A stretch of 64,000 bases of DNA from UBA2779 sp965226485 (GCA_965226485.1 OZ245363.1:3348001-3412000), one strand, 5' to 3'. Positions 10,918-20,181 are shown, counted from the first letter of the stretch. The notes: generated by a model not told the origin, from the letters alone. A program made the numbers and translations.

Positions 10918-12333
10918 ATGGGTGAAATTGATATCTTGTATCAAGATAAAATGAGTGAAGAATGTGGTGTTTTTGGTGTTATCAATGTTGAAAACGCGAG
11001 CGAAGTCATGTACTACGGGTTGCATGCTCTTCAGCATCGCGGCCAGGAAGGATGCGGAATTCTTACTACCGATCACCAGGAATTTTTCTCTATAAAAGGT
11101 GAAGGACTTGTAACAGAAATGTTTAATGAAGCCAGTCTTTCTACATTAAAAGGTGATACTGCAATCGGCCATGTGCGTTACTCAACATGTGGGGGCACCG
11201 GATTAGAAAATGTTCAGCCGTTCTTATTTCGTCACCGTACAGGGATTTTTGGATTATGTCATAACGGTAATTTGGTAAATTCCAATGAACTAAAAACTCA
11301 TCTTGAGAATCAAGGCACAATCTTTCAATCAACTAGCGATAGTGAAATATTTGCCCACCTGATCAAAAAAAATAAGAACCATACCCACCTTGAGGCAATT
11401 AAGGATGCCCTAAACCACCTTGATGGTGCTTTTGCATTTTTAACCATAACGCAAGATGCGTTATATATAATGAGAGACAAAAATGCACTAAGACCTTTAT
11501 CACTTGCCAGGTTAAATGGCGGATATGCAGTTTCGTCAGAAACTTGTGCATTTGATATTGTTGGGGCGACATTCATGCGTGATATACACCCAGGTGAAAT
11601 TCTTATTATTGCACATGATGGAACAGTAAAAAGTGATTACTATGCCCAGGAAACATACCAGAATATGTGCGCAATGGAGTACATTTATTTTTCACGCCCG
11701 GACAGTAATATTGAGGGCATGAATGTTCATGCATTTAGAAAAGAAACCGGACGTATTTTAGCAAAGGAAGCTCCTGCTGATGTAGACCTTGTTGTTTGGG
11801 TTCCAGATTCATCCATATCCGCTACGCTTGGGTATGCCGAAGAACTTGGCTTGCCCGCTGAGATGGGATTGATTAAGAATAGATACGTTGGCAGGACATT
11901 TATCCAACCTTCACAGGAAATGCGTGAGAAAGGTGTTAAAATGAAACTTTCTCCTGTACGAGAAATTGTTAAAGAGAAGCGTATTGCCCTGATAGATGAC
12001 TCGATTGTAAGAGGAACTACCTCAAAGAAAATTATTACATTGCTGAAAGAATACGGTGCAACAGAAGTGCATATGCGAATCGCAGCTCCACCAATAACGC
12101 ACCCATGCTTCTATGGTGTAGATACATCTACATACGAAGAGCTAATTTGTGCCCAATGCAGTGTGGAAGAAGTTCGCCGCAGGATCAATGCAGATTCTTT
12201 ATTTTTCATCAGTATAGAGGGTATATTGAAAGCGGTTAAAAGAAAATGCTTGTGTATCTCTTGTTTTAACTCAAAATACCCAACAAATCTTTATCAAAAT
12301 GTTAACGCTACAAATAAATCACGGAAATGTTAG
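10918..12333 (+). CDS. purF: Amidophosphoribosyltransferase (PurF)
   Basis: First committed step of purine synthesis: PRPP plus glutamine give phosphoribosylamine. It has 471 residues. A short leader (MGEIDILYQDKMSEE) precedes Cys16 of CGVFGV, the expected N-terminal nucleophile after processing. HALQHRGQEGCGI and GHVRYSTCG belong to the glutaminase domain, and ALIDDSIVRGTTS near residue 360 is the PRPP loop. Extra cysteines, including the CLCISC cluster near the C-terminus, suggest the Bacillus-type iron-sulfur form; that is inference. It lies 6 bp after purC. Confidence 0.95.
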   Translation: MGEIDILYQDKMSEECGVFGVINVENASEVMYYGLHALQHRGQEGCGILTTDHQEFFSIKGEGLVTEMFNEASLSTLKGDTAIGHVRYSTCGGTGLENVQPFLFRHRTGIFGLCHNGNLVNSNELKTHLENQGTIFQSTSDSEIFAHLIKKNKNHTHLEAIKDALNHLDGAFAFLTITQDALYIMRDKNALRPLSLARLNGGYAVSSETCAFDIVGATFMRDIHPGEILIIAHDGTVKSDYYAQETYQNMCAMEYIYFSRPDSNIEGMNVHAFRKETGRILAKEAPADVDLVVWVPDSSISATLGYAEELGLPAEMGLIKNRYVGRTFIQPSQEMREKGVKMKLSPVREIVKEKRIALIDDSIVRGTTSKKIITLLKEYGATEVHMRIAAPPITHPCFYGVDTSTYEELICAQCSVEEVRRRINADSLFFISIEGILKAVKRKCLCISCFNSKYPTNLYQNVNATNKSRKC

Positions 12334-12369
12334 GAGGCTCTTATATCAATTAAATATCAAGAATCTGGA

Positions 12370-13368
12370 GTGAGTCTTGAAAAAGGATACGAGTCAGTTG
12401 AACGTATAGGAAAGCATATTAAACGTACAAATAACATCGGAACATTCAATGATTTTGGAAATTTCGGTGGCTTGTTCGATTTATCAAAATTTAATATGAA
12501 AGAACCCGTACTTGTATCAGGGACAGATGGCGTTGGAACAAAACTTTTATTAGCTCAACAGGCCAATATCCACAATACTATTGGCATTGACTTAGTTGCA
12601 ATGTGTGTCAATGATGTACTCGCTGTCGGAGCTAGGCCATTGTATTTTATGGATTACATAGCTGTAGATAAAAATAGACCTCAAGTTATTGAGCAACTCG
12701 TTAGCGGCATTGCCGATGGATGCATACAGGCTGATTGTGCCTTAATTGGTGGTGAAACTGCGGAAATGCCGGATATGTATGCAGAACATCATTATGATTT
12801 AGCCGGATATACAACTGGTGTGGTTGAAAAGAGCAAAATATTATCTAAGGAGAATGTAAAACCTGGGTACAGGGTAATTGGACTAGAATCGAACGGAATT
12901 CATTCTAATGGATATAGTTTGCTGAGAAAAATCTTCTTCAAAGATCATGCCTGCAAACTAGACGACTATATAACAGAACTGAATTCAAATCTAAAAGATG
13001 AGTTACTTAAACCGACAAGGATCTATGTAAAAGGTGTTATTAATGTATTAAGTAAGGTCGATATAGCAGGTATTGCCCATATAACTGGCGGCGGATTTAT
13101 TGAAAATATTCCAAGAGCATTGCCTGATAGCTTAGGCGCAATTATAGACGAGAAAACTATACCAACACAACCTGTCTTTGCGATGATAGAGCGGCTTGGA
13201 GCTGTTGATCATTTAGAGATGTATAACATTTTCAATATGGGTATTGGACTGGTCTTGATACTGGATGAAAAGTCAGTCGAGCAGGCACTTAGTATATTAA
13301 GTGAGTACGAGTATAATGCCAGAGTGATTGGGAAAGTAACAAACAGCAAAGGAGTACAGATTGTTTGA
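12370..13368 (+). CDS. purM: Phosphoribosylformylglycinamidine cyclo-ligase (PurM)
   Basis: ATP-dependent ring closure of FGAM to AIR. It shows the family motifs NDFGNFGGLFDL, VSGTDGVGTKL near residue 48, GGETAEMPDMY near residue 122 and HITGGGFIENIPRALP near residue 235. The first standard start is GTG 12370, but family-like sequence (SIKYQESGV) continues upstream in frame to 12343. There an ATA codon sits five bases after a strong AGGAGG (12332-12337). Translation may really begin at 12343 with a rare AUA, or the original ATG may have mutated. Otherwise intact. Confidence 0.93.
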   Translation: MSLEKGYESVERIGKHIKRTNNIGTFNDFGNFGGLFDLSKFNMKEPVLVSGTDGVGTKLLLAQQANIHNTIGIDLVAMCVNDVLAVGARPLYFMDYIAVDKNRPQVIEQLVSGIADGCIQADCALIGGETAEMPDMYAEHHYDLAGYTTGVVEKSKILSKENVKPGYRVIGLESNGIHSNGYSLLRKIFFKDHACKLDDYITELNSNLKDELLKPTRIYVKGVINVLSKVDIAGIAHITGGGFIENIPRALPDSLGAIIDEKTIPTQPVFAMIERLGAVDHLEMYNIFNMGIGLVLILDEKSVEQALSILSEYEYNARVIGKVTNSKGVQIV

Positions 13369-13405
13369 TGATGGTACTTCTTTGGAGTATTTTATCTTAA
13401 AAATA

Positions 13406-13458
13406 CGGGTGCATCCATGCACCCGAGGGCATCTCTAAAAGGTTTTTTAGAAGTGCCC
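13406..13458 (+). repeat. Two back-to-back hairpins between purM and purN
   Basis: The first is a perfect 9-bp stem, CGGGTGCAT-CC-ATGCACCCG (13406-13425). The second is an imperfect stem from GGGCATCTCTAAAA to TTTTTTAGAAGTGCCC (13427-13458) whose last base touches the purN ATG. They could be a transcript-processing or attenuation structure, or a small inserted palindromic element. The run of T is inside the second stem, so it is not a standard terminator. Confidence 0.6.
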
Positions 13459-14031
13459 ATGAAAAATATTGCAATCTTTGCATCAGGAAATGGCTCTAAC
13501 TTCCTGGCAATATATGATGCAATTCAGAGCAAGGAATTACATGCTGAGATAACACTTCTTGTGTCAGACAAATCAAACAGCAAATCAGTAGAAAATGGAG
13601 TCAAATTAGGACTAAATGTCTTTTCATTTAGCGCAAGCGACTATGATTCGAAAGTGGATTATGAGAAGAAAATACTGGATAAATTGATTGAACACAATGT
13701 AGACATGATCGTACTTGCAGGATACATGAGATTGATCGGAAAAACACTCTTGGATGCATACGAGGGTAAAATCATCAATATTCACCCAAGTCTTTTACCT
13801 GAATATAAAGGAAAAGATGCAATCGGCCAGGCAATGAATGACAATGCAGAAATATCCGGAGTTACCGTGCATTACGTAGATGAGGGAATGGACACAGGGA
13901 AAATTATTGAACAAGTTGAAGTAGATATATCAAACTTTTCGACAAGAGCAGAGATAGAAAAAGAAATACACAAAATAGAACATGTATTATATAAAAAAGT
14001 AATTAAACAGCTACTGGAGGAAACAGGATGA
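13459..14031 (+). CDS. purN: Phosphoribosylglycinamide formyltransferase (PurN)
   Basis: Transfers the formyl group of 10-formyl-THF to GAR. From ATG 13459 it gives 190 residues, the normal size: IAIFASGNGSNFLAI at the start, INIHPSLLPEYKG near residue 105 with the catalytic Asn-His, and GVTVHYVDEGMDTG near residue 134 with the catalytic Asp. An upstream in-frame ATG (13417) lies inside the hairpin region and has no family support. There is no clear ribosome site at 13459, so the adjoining hairpins may affect translation. It overlaps the purH remnant by four bases. Confidence 0.92.
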   Translation: MKNIAIFASGNGSNFLAIYDAIQSKELHAEITLLVSDKSNSKSVENGVKLGLNVFSFSASDYDSKVDYEKKILDKLIEHNVDMIVLAGYMRLIGKTLLDAYEGKIINIHPSLLPEYKGKDAIGQAMNDNAEISGVTVHYVDEGMDTGKIIEQVEVDISNFSTRAEIEKEIHKIEHVLYKKVIKQLLEETG

Positions 14032-14510
14032 AACGAGTATTTATTAGTGTCAGTGATAATCATGATATTGCCGAGGGGGATTCCTGCTCCAGAATATAGA
14101 TAATTGTATTGCACATGAAAAGGAGTTGTTTTTTGCAACTAACAAGAAATCTGATGAAGATGACTTAAATGATTTATACTTTGCCTGGAAAGTAGTTAAA
14201 CACGTGAGATCAAACGCAATCGTTATTACAAAAGACAATCAAACCGTCGGTGTTGGCACCGGGCAAATAAATCGTATTGGTGTTACAGAGATGGCATTGA
14301 AAGGGGCAAAAGCACACGGGAATACTGAAGACTTAACATTAGCGAGTGATGCGTTTTCCTATATGATGATGGTGTAAGATTTTCGCAGAATACGGTGTTG
14401 AAAAAATCATTCAGCCTGGTGGTTTAATAAGAGACGAACTATCAATCAAAGCATGTAATGAATCAGGAATATCGATGGTATTCACAAGTAACAGGCATTT
14501 CAAATACTAG
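14028..14510 (+). pseudogene. purH: purH remnant (AICAR formyltransferase/IMP cyclohydrolase)
   Basis: Intact PurH (about 510 residues) performs the last two steps to IMP. Here ATG 14028 opens a PurH-like start (MKRVFISVSDNHDIAEG) that stops after about 23 codons. The sequence then jumps to the C-terminal formyltransferase end: DLYFAWKVVKHVRSNAIV from about 14160, GQINRIG, LASDAFS, and after a frameshift near 14375, IIQPGGLIRDE and MVFTSNRHFKY before TAG 14510. About 1 kb of the middle is missing. The cluster cannot make IMP by itself unless purH exists elsewhere. Confidence 0.92.
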
Positions 14511-14519
14511 GGAGATGAT

Positions 14520-15761
14520 ATGAACGTACTTATAATTGGCAGTGGCGGAAGAGAGCATGCACTTTGTTATGCCGTGAATAAATCAGAATATTCAGGAGCA
14601 ATATATGCCATTCCTGGAAACCCAGGCATGGCAGAGCTGGCAACTTGCATCAATGTTGACCCAATGGATAATGATGCAGTAAAAAAAATTGCATTAGAAA
14701 ATAACATAAATTTGATTATCCCGGGCAGTGAAGTATACCTTGAAAATGGAATTAAAGATACTTTCGATAATACGGATATTTATGTGTTTGGCCCTAGCAA
14801 ACGAGCTGCCTTAATCGAATCAAGCAAAAAGTATGCGAAGGATTTAATGAAAAAACATGAGATCCCTTCAGCTGAATATGCTGTATTTGACGACTATGGT
14901 GAAGCAGAGGCATACGTCTTAAATGGCAAAATTCCAATTGTAATCAAGTATAATGGACTTGCTGGAGGAAAAGGCGTTGTGGTTGCTATGAATCAATCAG
15001 AGGCATTAGATGCGTTAGAACTTATGCTTAAAGACAGGATATATGGCAGTTCCAATATTGTTATTGAAGAGTATTTAGAAGGACCAGAGTTTTCTTTCAT
15101 GGCATTTGTACACAAAGAGCGAGTTATTTCAATGCCAATTTCACAGGATCATAAACGATTACTGAATGGTGATCACGGACCTAATACAGGTGGAATGGGA
15201 ATCTATAGTCCTGTACCGATTATTCCAACCGAGATAATTGATGATGCATACCAGAATATTATGGTTAAGACCGCTAGGGCAATGGTAAAGGAGGACAATT
15301 TCTTTACGGGGTTTCTTTATGGGGGCTTAATGCTGACAAATGAAGGACCAAAAGTCATTGAATTTAACGCTCGATTTGGAGACCCTGAAGCGGAAGTTAT
15401 TCTTCCGAAACTGGAGACAGACATATTAGATATAATCTTTTCATTATTTAATGACAAAGAAATTGATATTAAATGGTCTGATGAGTACTATGTTGGAGTT
15501 GTCATGGCATCTAAAGGATATCCGAAAAACTATACAAAAGGGCATGCCATCAAAGGTCTGGAAGATGTCGATGATTTACTGTTCCAGATGGGTACTAAAT
15601 TAGTAGATGGCGAACTTCAAACAAATGGCGGAAGAGTCTTGCTGGTTACTGGAAAAGGTACAACACTTACTGATGCAAAAACCAACGCATATAAAAATGT
15701 GAACAAAATAAAATGCACTAACTTAATCTATCGAACAGATATTGGTTATCGCTCACTATAG
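14520..15761 (+). CDS. purD: Phosphoribosylamine-glycine ligase (PurD)
   Basis: Joins phosphoribosylamine and glycine with ATP to form GAR. It has 413 residues with the ATP-grasp layout: VLIIGSGGREHALCYAV at the start, IVIKYNGLAGGKGVVVA near residue 145, EEYLEGPEFSFMA near residue 182, HKRLLNGDHGPNTGGMG near residue 217 and FNARFGDPEAEVILP near residue 283. GGGAG precedes the ATG. It is the last gene of the purine cluster; purA and purB are not nearby. Confidence 0.95.
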   Translation: MNVLIIGSGGREHALCYAVNKSEYSGAIYAIPGNPGMAELATCINVDPMDNDAVKKIALENNINLIIPGSEVYLENGIKDTFDNTDIYVFGPSKRAALIESSKKYAKDLMKKHEIPSAEYAVFDDYGEAEAYVLNGKIPIVIKYNGLAGGKGVVVAMNQSEALDALELMLKDRIYGSSNIVIEEYLEGPEFSFMAFVHKERVISMPISQDHKRLLNGDHGPNTGGMGIYSPVPIIPTEIIDDAYQNIMVKTARAMVKEDNFFTGFLYGGLMLTNEGPKVIEFNARFGDPEAEVILPKLETDILDIIFSLFNDKEIDIKWSDEYYVGVVMASKGYPKNYTKGHAIKGLEDVDDLLFQMGTKLVDGELQTNGGRVLLVTGKGTTLTDAKTNAYKNVNKIKCTNLIYRTDIGYRSL

Positions 15762-16260
15762 GTGTCCATCCCTTCGGGTACATCGAGGAACATATGGCGA
15801 AAAGCCAAAACGGGAAGTGATTGCACAATACAGTAAGGACTGACAGGCGACCCAAAGGCTCATACACACAAATCCAGACCCAATCAGGGCTTGTAGCCCC
15901 TGTGTCAGTATCCAGGGGGCCCGATGGGGGGCGGCCCCCCGTCTACCCCCTGGGGGGCATTTATAGGGGGGGGTGAATGTGCTGGGGCTAGGACAGAATG
16001 ATGGATTTGGTTAATGGAATTTTCCCCCCCTCCCCCCTAAGGGGGGGGGATTGCCACCCATTGCTTCCCTTGAAGAGGGGGGGGCTCCCACAGGCAAGGC
16101 GGCTAAAAGTTCTGAAAGCGGAGTGTACATGAGCATTTCAGGGTTTTTCGCCAACTTTGGAGGTACGGTGGCAATCCCCCTCCCTGAGGGGGGGGGCGGG
16201 GGGGATTGCTTTATCCCAAAGGCGCATTCTGACACAGCCCCGTCTCTCTTCATTCCTTTG
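15762..16260. other. Gene-free region downstream of purD, mostly dispersed repeat
   Basis: Contains no credible coding sequence. Positions 15897-16241 are one copy of the dispersed repeat; the rest shows no recognisable element or clear terminator. Several long G and C runs occur (for example 16024-16048), a possible source of sequencing error. Confidence 0.6.
15897..16241. repeat. Dispersed MITE-like repeat, copy 2 (longest)
   Basis: Starts CCCCTGTGTCAGTATCCAGG and ends GGCGCATTCTGACACAGCCC. About 345 bp. It contains internal blocks shared with copies 4 and 6: GGACAGAATGATGGATTTGG, then AAGTTCTGAAAGCGGAGTGT and ATGAGCATTTCAG. No open frame longer than chance; probably non-autonomous. Confidence 0.7.
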
Positions 16261-16859
16261 TTATGTATATTTCCTCATTCGGTGCTTTAGGTATCCGAAG
16301 ATCCGTTGGACATCTTCCGTGTCTAATGATGGGGCAAAATAGTTTATGTAACCTAATAACTCTCTCAATGCCAAGACCTTTACATGCTTGAACTCTTCTT
16401 TGGGTTTTTCATTAGTCATAACAATAACATCTCTAATGGGAACCTTTTTTGATCCCCAATGATGCTCCTTTAGTCCGAGACCATATTCATTAGAAGTACT
16501 ATTTAACAGTACGAAGAGCGCAAAGCTTGTTCTGAGGATCTGTTTAACTGGCGACCTCAAATCAAGACTCTCGACTGACGATTTACTACAGTTCTTTGTT
16601 TCGAGTAGAAATACTCCAGAAGGACAAACAAGGAGGTGATCTATCTGAATGCTAAAAATCTTGTCCCTGTCTTGTTTGTTATAGATTGATGGATTAAATC
16701 TTGCTGAGTAGTCGTTAAGAAGAAAATAGCTATAGGTAGTTGTTCCAGTGTCTTGACAACAGCATTTTCTCCAATAGCACCAGCCACCAAGGTATAAAGC
16801 CTTAAGTGGGCCCTTTTGTCAAGACATTTTTTCAAAAAGTTTAAGGCTATCTCCTTCAA
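16261..16859 (-). pseudogene. NERD-domain (nuclease-related) protein remnant
   Basis: Two open frames join across a frameshift near 16735. The upstream part gives LYTLVAGAIGENAVVKTLEQL. Read in the next frame the continuation gives YFLLNDYSARF, FSIQIDHLLVCPSGVFLLET, then VKQILRTSFALFVLLN and RELLGYINYF. This is the NERD core with its Asp and Glu-Thr-Lys motifs. The N-terminal part usual for these proteins is cut off where the IS3 element begins. The function of NERD proteins is uncertain, and this copy is very likely dead. Confidence 0.75.
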
Positions 16860-17663
16860 GCCAAGTTCTCTTCTTTTCCCATACGGGAAAAGGATTCGTA
16901 CATTGGTGTATTGTAGTTATGCGATTGGTGAAATCGCTCACTGTTGCAGAACTCAAAATATCTCTTTACTCCCTCCTTTAACTCTTTCATTGTCTCATAA
17001 CTCTTTAGATAAATGTCCTCGTACTTCAAGCTCCTCCATAAACGCTCCACATACACATTATCCAACGCACGACCTTTGCCGTCCATGCTGACGAGTATCC
17101 CTTCCGATTCCAACACGCCGACGAATGACTCAACCGGTAAATTGACTCCCCTGAACCGTATTGAAGATCGCAGGGATTCCGTAGGTATCCAAGGCTTCCC
17201 GTAATGCCTGAATGCAAAATTCACTATCCATCGTGTTTGATAGACACCACGCCAACACTTTAGGGCTATAAAGATCAAGAATAGCCACAAGATAAACGCA
17301 ACCCCCAGGCAAACGGATGTAGGTTATATCCGTTCCCATACCTGATGGGGGTGCATTATTGCCTTCCCTCTCAGTAAATAGGGATATTTGGAATGCCCTT
17401 TCCCCTCCAACAATGTCTTTGGTCCCGGGGAGATTGCTCATGCTTGCTCGCTTAGCCGTCAGATGAGGATGGGCTTCAATTAGTTGCTTCGATATCCGGC
17501 GATACCCATAAAAGGGAAGCTTCTCAAGTACTTCGCTTATCAGTCTCATATCCGCTAAATCTTTATCTTCCGCTACCTGGCTTTGATAGTAAAAACTGCT
17601 TCTGCTCACTCCTAAAAGGGTAGCTTGCTGTGTTAGGGGCAAGCGGTCTTTATTATCTAACAT
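16856..17663 (-). pseudogene. IS3-family transposase OrfB, frameshifted
   Basis: The first frame (to about 17130) begins LPLTQQATLLGVSRSSFYYQ and FYGYRRISKQL and carries the first catalytic Asp in GTDITYIRL plus IFNTVQGSQFTG. The expected second catalytic motif, D-QGSQ, reads V-QGSQ. A frame change near 17150 is needed to reach RALDNVYVERLWRSLKYEDIY, which carries the catalytic Glu. The frameshift and the missing Asp make it inactive. Confidence 0.8.
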
Positions 17664-17699
17664 GGCGCATCGCTTCCGGATATCTGACGGTACTTTTTT

Positions 17700-18044
17700 T
17701 TAGAAAATCCATTGCAGACTCATCAGGCCCACCTTCTTCAACAACGCTTCCTCTCTCTCTTCGCTCTCACGGTTTTTGGCACTTCTTTTGTTCGGTCTTT
17801 CAAAGAGATCGGTAGCTCCGTCATGCAGTTGCTTTTTCCACTGTGCCAGTTGACTAGGATGTATATTGTATTTCCTGCCCAGCTCCTGCAGAGTACTCAC
17901 CTCGCGTAATGCCTCCAAAGCTACTTCTACTTTGAAGTTTTTGTCGTAACTTCTTCTTCCTATCTGTTCCTCCGTTCCTTTATTATAGATTTTTGGAGAA
18001 TACCTAAAACCTCCATCATTTAACGTCTTGTTTCTTGGGCTCAT
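17700..18044 (-). CDS. IS3-family transposase OrfA (HTH protein)
   Basis: About 114 residues from ATG 18044, overlapping the end of pspF. It has a helix-turn-helix of the IS3 type (RSYDKNFKVEVALEAL, LQELGRKYNIHPSQLAQWKK), followed by a basic, glutamate-rich tail resembling the leucine-zipper region. OrfA supplies DNA binding for the OrfA-OrfB fusion transposase. The reading frame looks complete. Confidence 0.8.
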   Translation of the reverse strand: MSPRNKTLNDGGFRYSPKIYNKGTEEQIGRRSYDKNFKVEVALEALREVSTLQELGRKYNIHPSQLAQWKKQLHDGATDLFERPNKRSAKNRESEEREEALLKKVGLMSLQWIF

Positions 18045-18999
18045 TATATTTCCTATGGAGTCGGCGGAATTGATCATAGCTGAGGCCTAGTAGTTTCGCC
18101 GCCTTACCCTGATGCCCTCCAGATAACTTCATGGCCTCAGAGAGCCAGGTGAATTCCAGTTCATGAATGGCCGCCTTAAGATTTCGTGGCTTGTCCGATA
18201 CCTTATCCTGTGGGGTAGCCTCGCTAATCCAGGGATTCTGGAAAGGATCAATGATTAGTTCAGATATGATTGATCCCTGTTTTCGGTAGACGGCCCGCTC
18301 TATGGTGTTCTTGAGTTCCCTGATGTTTCCGGGCCAGTCGTATCGGGACATCAGCCTTTTTGCCTTGCTGGAGAAGATGGGTGTCATGTTCAGGCCGAGT
18401 TCCCGTGATATGCGGGTAGCGAAATGTTCGGCGAGTATATGAATATCTCCACCCCTGACACGTAGCGGCGGGATGAACAGCACTTCAAAGGAGAGTCGGT
18501 CGAGAAGGTCACGCTTGAACAATCCCTCCTCACAAAGCTGCGGGAGATTCTGGTTGGTCGCGCCGAGTAGGCGTACTTTGACATTGATGGTCTTGGAGCT
18601 TCCGACACGCTGGAATGAACCGTATTCCACCACACGGAGAATCTTCTCTTGGACAACCATGGGAATAAGCCCGATTTCATCGAGAAACAATGTTCCACCG
18701 TCGGCTTCCTCGAATCGCCCTTTTCGCTGACTCGCCGCACCGGTAAAGGCCCCGCTTTCATGGCCGAAGAGTTCCGATTCTATCAGCCCGGGACTCAGGG
18801 CGGCACAATTCAGGGCGACAAAGGAGGCATCCCATTTCGGGGAGAGGAAATGGAGGCGGCGGGCCGCTAATTCCTTACCGGTTCCCCTCTCCCCAACAAG
18901 CAAAACCGGGCGGTTAACCCGGGCCGCCTGACCCAGGCGGTGTTGAAACTCCAAGAATGATTCCGATTCACCCAGGGCTTCTTGGTCAAGATTGTCCAT
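18016..18999 (-). CDS. pspF: PspF-like sigma-54 activator
   Basis: Enhancer-binding ATPase that remodels sigma-54 polymerase at the psp promoter. It has 327 residues and no N-terminal receiver domain, as in PspF. Motifs in order: Walker A GERGTGKELAA near residue 37, the sigma-54 contact loop GAFTGA near residue 84, Walker B GGTLFLDEIG near residue 100, GATNQNLPQLCEEG, WPGNIRELKNTIERAV near residue 223 and a C-terminal Fis-type helix-turn-helix (GHQGKAAKLLGLSYDQFRRL). It diverges from pspA. The last residues run into the IS3 element, but the family usually ends here, so it is probably functional. Confidence 0.9.
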   Translation of the reverse strand: MDNLDQEALGESESFLEFQHRLGQAARVNRPVLLVGERGTGKELAARRLHFLSPKWDASFVALNCAALSPGLIESELFGHESGAFTGAASQRKGRFEEADGGTLFLDEIGLIPMVVQEKILRVVEYGSFQRVGSSKTINVKVRLLGATNQNLPQLCEEGLFKRDLLDRLSFEVLFIPPLRVRGGDIHILAEHFATRISRELGLNMTPIFSSKAKRLMSRYDWPGNIRELKNTIERAVYRKQGSIISELIIDPFQNPWISEATPQDKVSDKPRNLKAAIHELEFTWLSEAMKLSGGHQGKAAKLLGLSYDQFRRLHRKYNEPKKQDVK

Positions 19000-19027
19000 G
19001 AGTATATTTTATATGTGTTTAGTGGTT

Positions 19028-19060
19028 ATCGCCAGTTCGTTTTAGCGAAAATCGCCAATT
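19028..19060 (+). promoter_or_regulatory. Candidate upstream activator sites for PspF
   Basis: Two direct copies of ATCGCCARTT (19028-19037 and 19051-19060), 23 bp apart and about 50-80 bp upstream of the sigma-54 promoter, the usual range for enhancer sites. The assignment to PspF is inference from position. Confidence 0.5.
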
Positions 19061-19108
19061 AATCGTGTAGTTGAGATGAATTCGACGAAATTTCTTGACC
19101 TAATGCTT

Positions 19109-19124
19109 TGGCACGGTTCTTGCT
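19109..19124 (+). promoter_or_regulatory. Sigma-54 promoter of pspA
   Basis: TGGCACG-GTTC-TTGCT matches the sigma-54 consensus TGGCACG-N4-TTGCW exactly, with the GG and GC elements correctly spaced. It lies 47 bp upstream of the pspA start and points away from pspF. Confidence 0.92.
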
Positions 19125-19171
19125 TGTGTATGTGTGGATACATAAAATGACTACAATAGTAGGAGGTAATC

Positions 19172-19882
19172 ATGGGAGTATTCAGTCGATTAGGTGATAT
19201 AATCAATTCCAACATCAATTCCTTGTTGGAGAAGGCGGAGAATCCGGAGAAAATGATTCGTCTCATGTTGCAGGAGATTGAGGACACACTGGTGGATCTC
19301 AAGTCATCCTGCGCCACGAAGTTGGCGACGAAAGCGGAGATGACTAGGAATCGGAACAACCTTGAGGCCAAGATAATCCGTTGGCAGCAAAGGGCTAAAC
19401 TGGCTGTGGACAACAAGCGGGATGATCTGGCGAAAGAAGCCCTGCTGGAGAAACGGCGGTGCATGGAGCAACTCGAATTTGCCGAGAAAGACTTGCGGCA
19501 TTTCACTCAGATAATTGATGAATGTCGGAGCAATATTGATCAGCTTGAACAGAAATTTGAAGAAGTGAGGCAGAAGCACAAGATTCTAATTCAGCGTGGT
19601 ATTCATGCAGCAGAGAAGAAACGCGCCCGCGTTGCTGCATCCTCAACACGGGATACCAGGACCATCGCCCGTTTTCAGGAACTCGAGAATAAAATAGAAA
19701 TGATGGAAGCCAATGCAGACTTGGTTGGCACATCAAAAGATGCTAATCTTGAGCGGGAATTTGAGAGACTCGAATCAGACAGCCTGATTGAGGAAGAACT
19801 TGCCGCATTGAAGAAAGGTCTAGATAAAACGGTGTCAAAAGGATCGAAGAAGGACGAGAAGGGCGCTCAAGGTGTTGTATGA
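19172..19882 (+). CDS. pspA: Phage shock protein A (PspA/IM30 family)
   Basis: Peripheral inner-membrane protein that stabilises stressed membranes and, in enterobacteria, also restrains PspF. It has 236 residues and is predicted almost wholly helical and coiled-coil. MGVFSRLGDIINSNINSLLEKAENPEKMIRLM is the amphipathic N-terminal helix region, written here as two motifs: SRLGDIINSNINSLL and ENPEKMIRLMLQEIED. Strong AGGAGG before ATG 19172. It is first in the sigma-54-driven operon and overlaps pspC by four bases. Confidence 0.94.
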   Translation: MGVFSRLGDIINSNINSLLEKAENPEKMIRLMLQEIEDTLVDLKSSCATKLATKAEMTRNRNNLEAKIIRWQQRAKLAVDNKRDDLAKEALLEKRRCMEQLEFAEKDLRHFTQIIDECRSNIDQLEQKFEEVRQKHKILIQRGIHAAEKKRARVAASSTRDTRTIARFQELENKIEMMEANADLVGTSKDANLEREFERLESDSLIEEELAALKKGLDKTVSKGSKKDEKGAQGVV

Positions 19883-20181
19883 CCAGGTATTATTCTAGCA
19901 GAAATAAGTTATGCAGATCCAGGAATGGGATACTGTTTGGGGTTTGTGCCGGTATTGCGAAATGGCGTGATTATCCCGTTGGCACTGTGAGACTCGTCTT
20001 CGTTCTATTGATCATCGTCGGGTTTTTGCCGCTATGGGTTTATCTGATTCTTGCCCTCATCCTTCCGTCCGAGAAGAATTCGAGACACGAATACGAATAC
20101 GACTATGAGGACAGGGACAAGTCCGAGACATTCGATAAGGAAAAAGATTGGGAAAATAGATTCTGGGGACAAGAGAAGTAA
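19879..20181 (+). CDS. pspC: PspC-domain membrane protein
   Basis: Small inner-membrane partner of the psp response. It has 100 residues. RNGILFGVCAGIAKW is the PspC signature, followed by one strong hydrophobic segment (LVFVLLIIVGFLPLWVYLIL), with a highly charged acidic C-terminal tail rich in Glu, Asp and Lys. It overlaps pspA by ATGA, so the two are coupled. No pspB is visible. Confidence 0.9.
   Translation: MTRYYSSRNKLCRSRNGILFGVCAGIAKWRDYPVGTVRLVFVLLIIVGFLPLWVYLILALILPSEKNSRHEYEYDYEDRDKSETFDKEKDWENRFWGQEK

Larger units (their letters stand above)
16850..18046 (-). mobile_element. IS3-family insertion sequence, decayed
   Basis: Contains an OrfA/OrfB pair typical of IS3-family elements, inserted between the NERD remnant and the 3' end of pspF. 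I could not define matching terminal inverted repeats, so the outer limits come from the coding sequence. OrfB is frameshifted, so the copy is unlikely to move itself. Confidence 0.75.
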
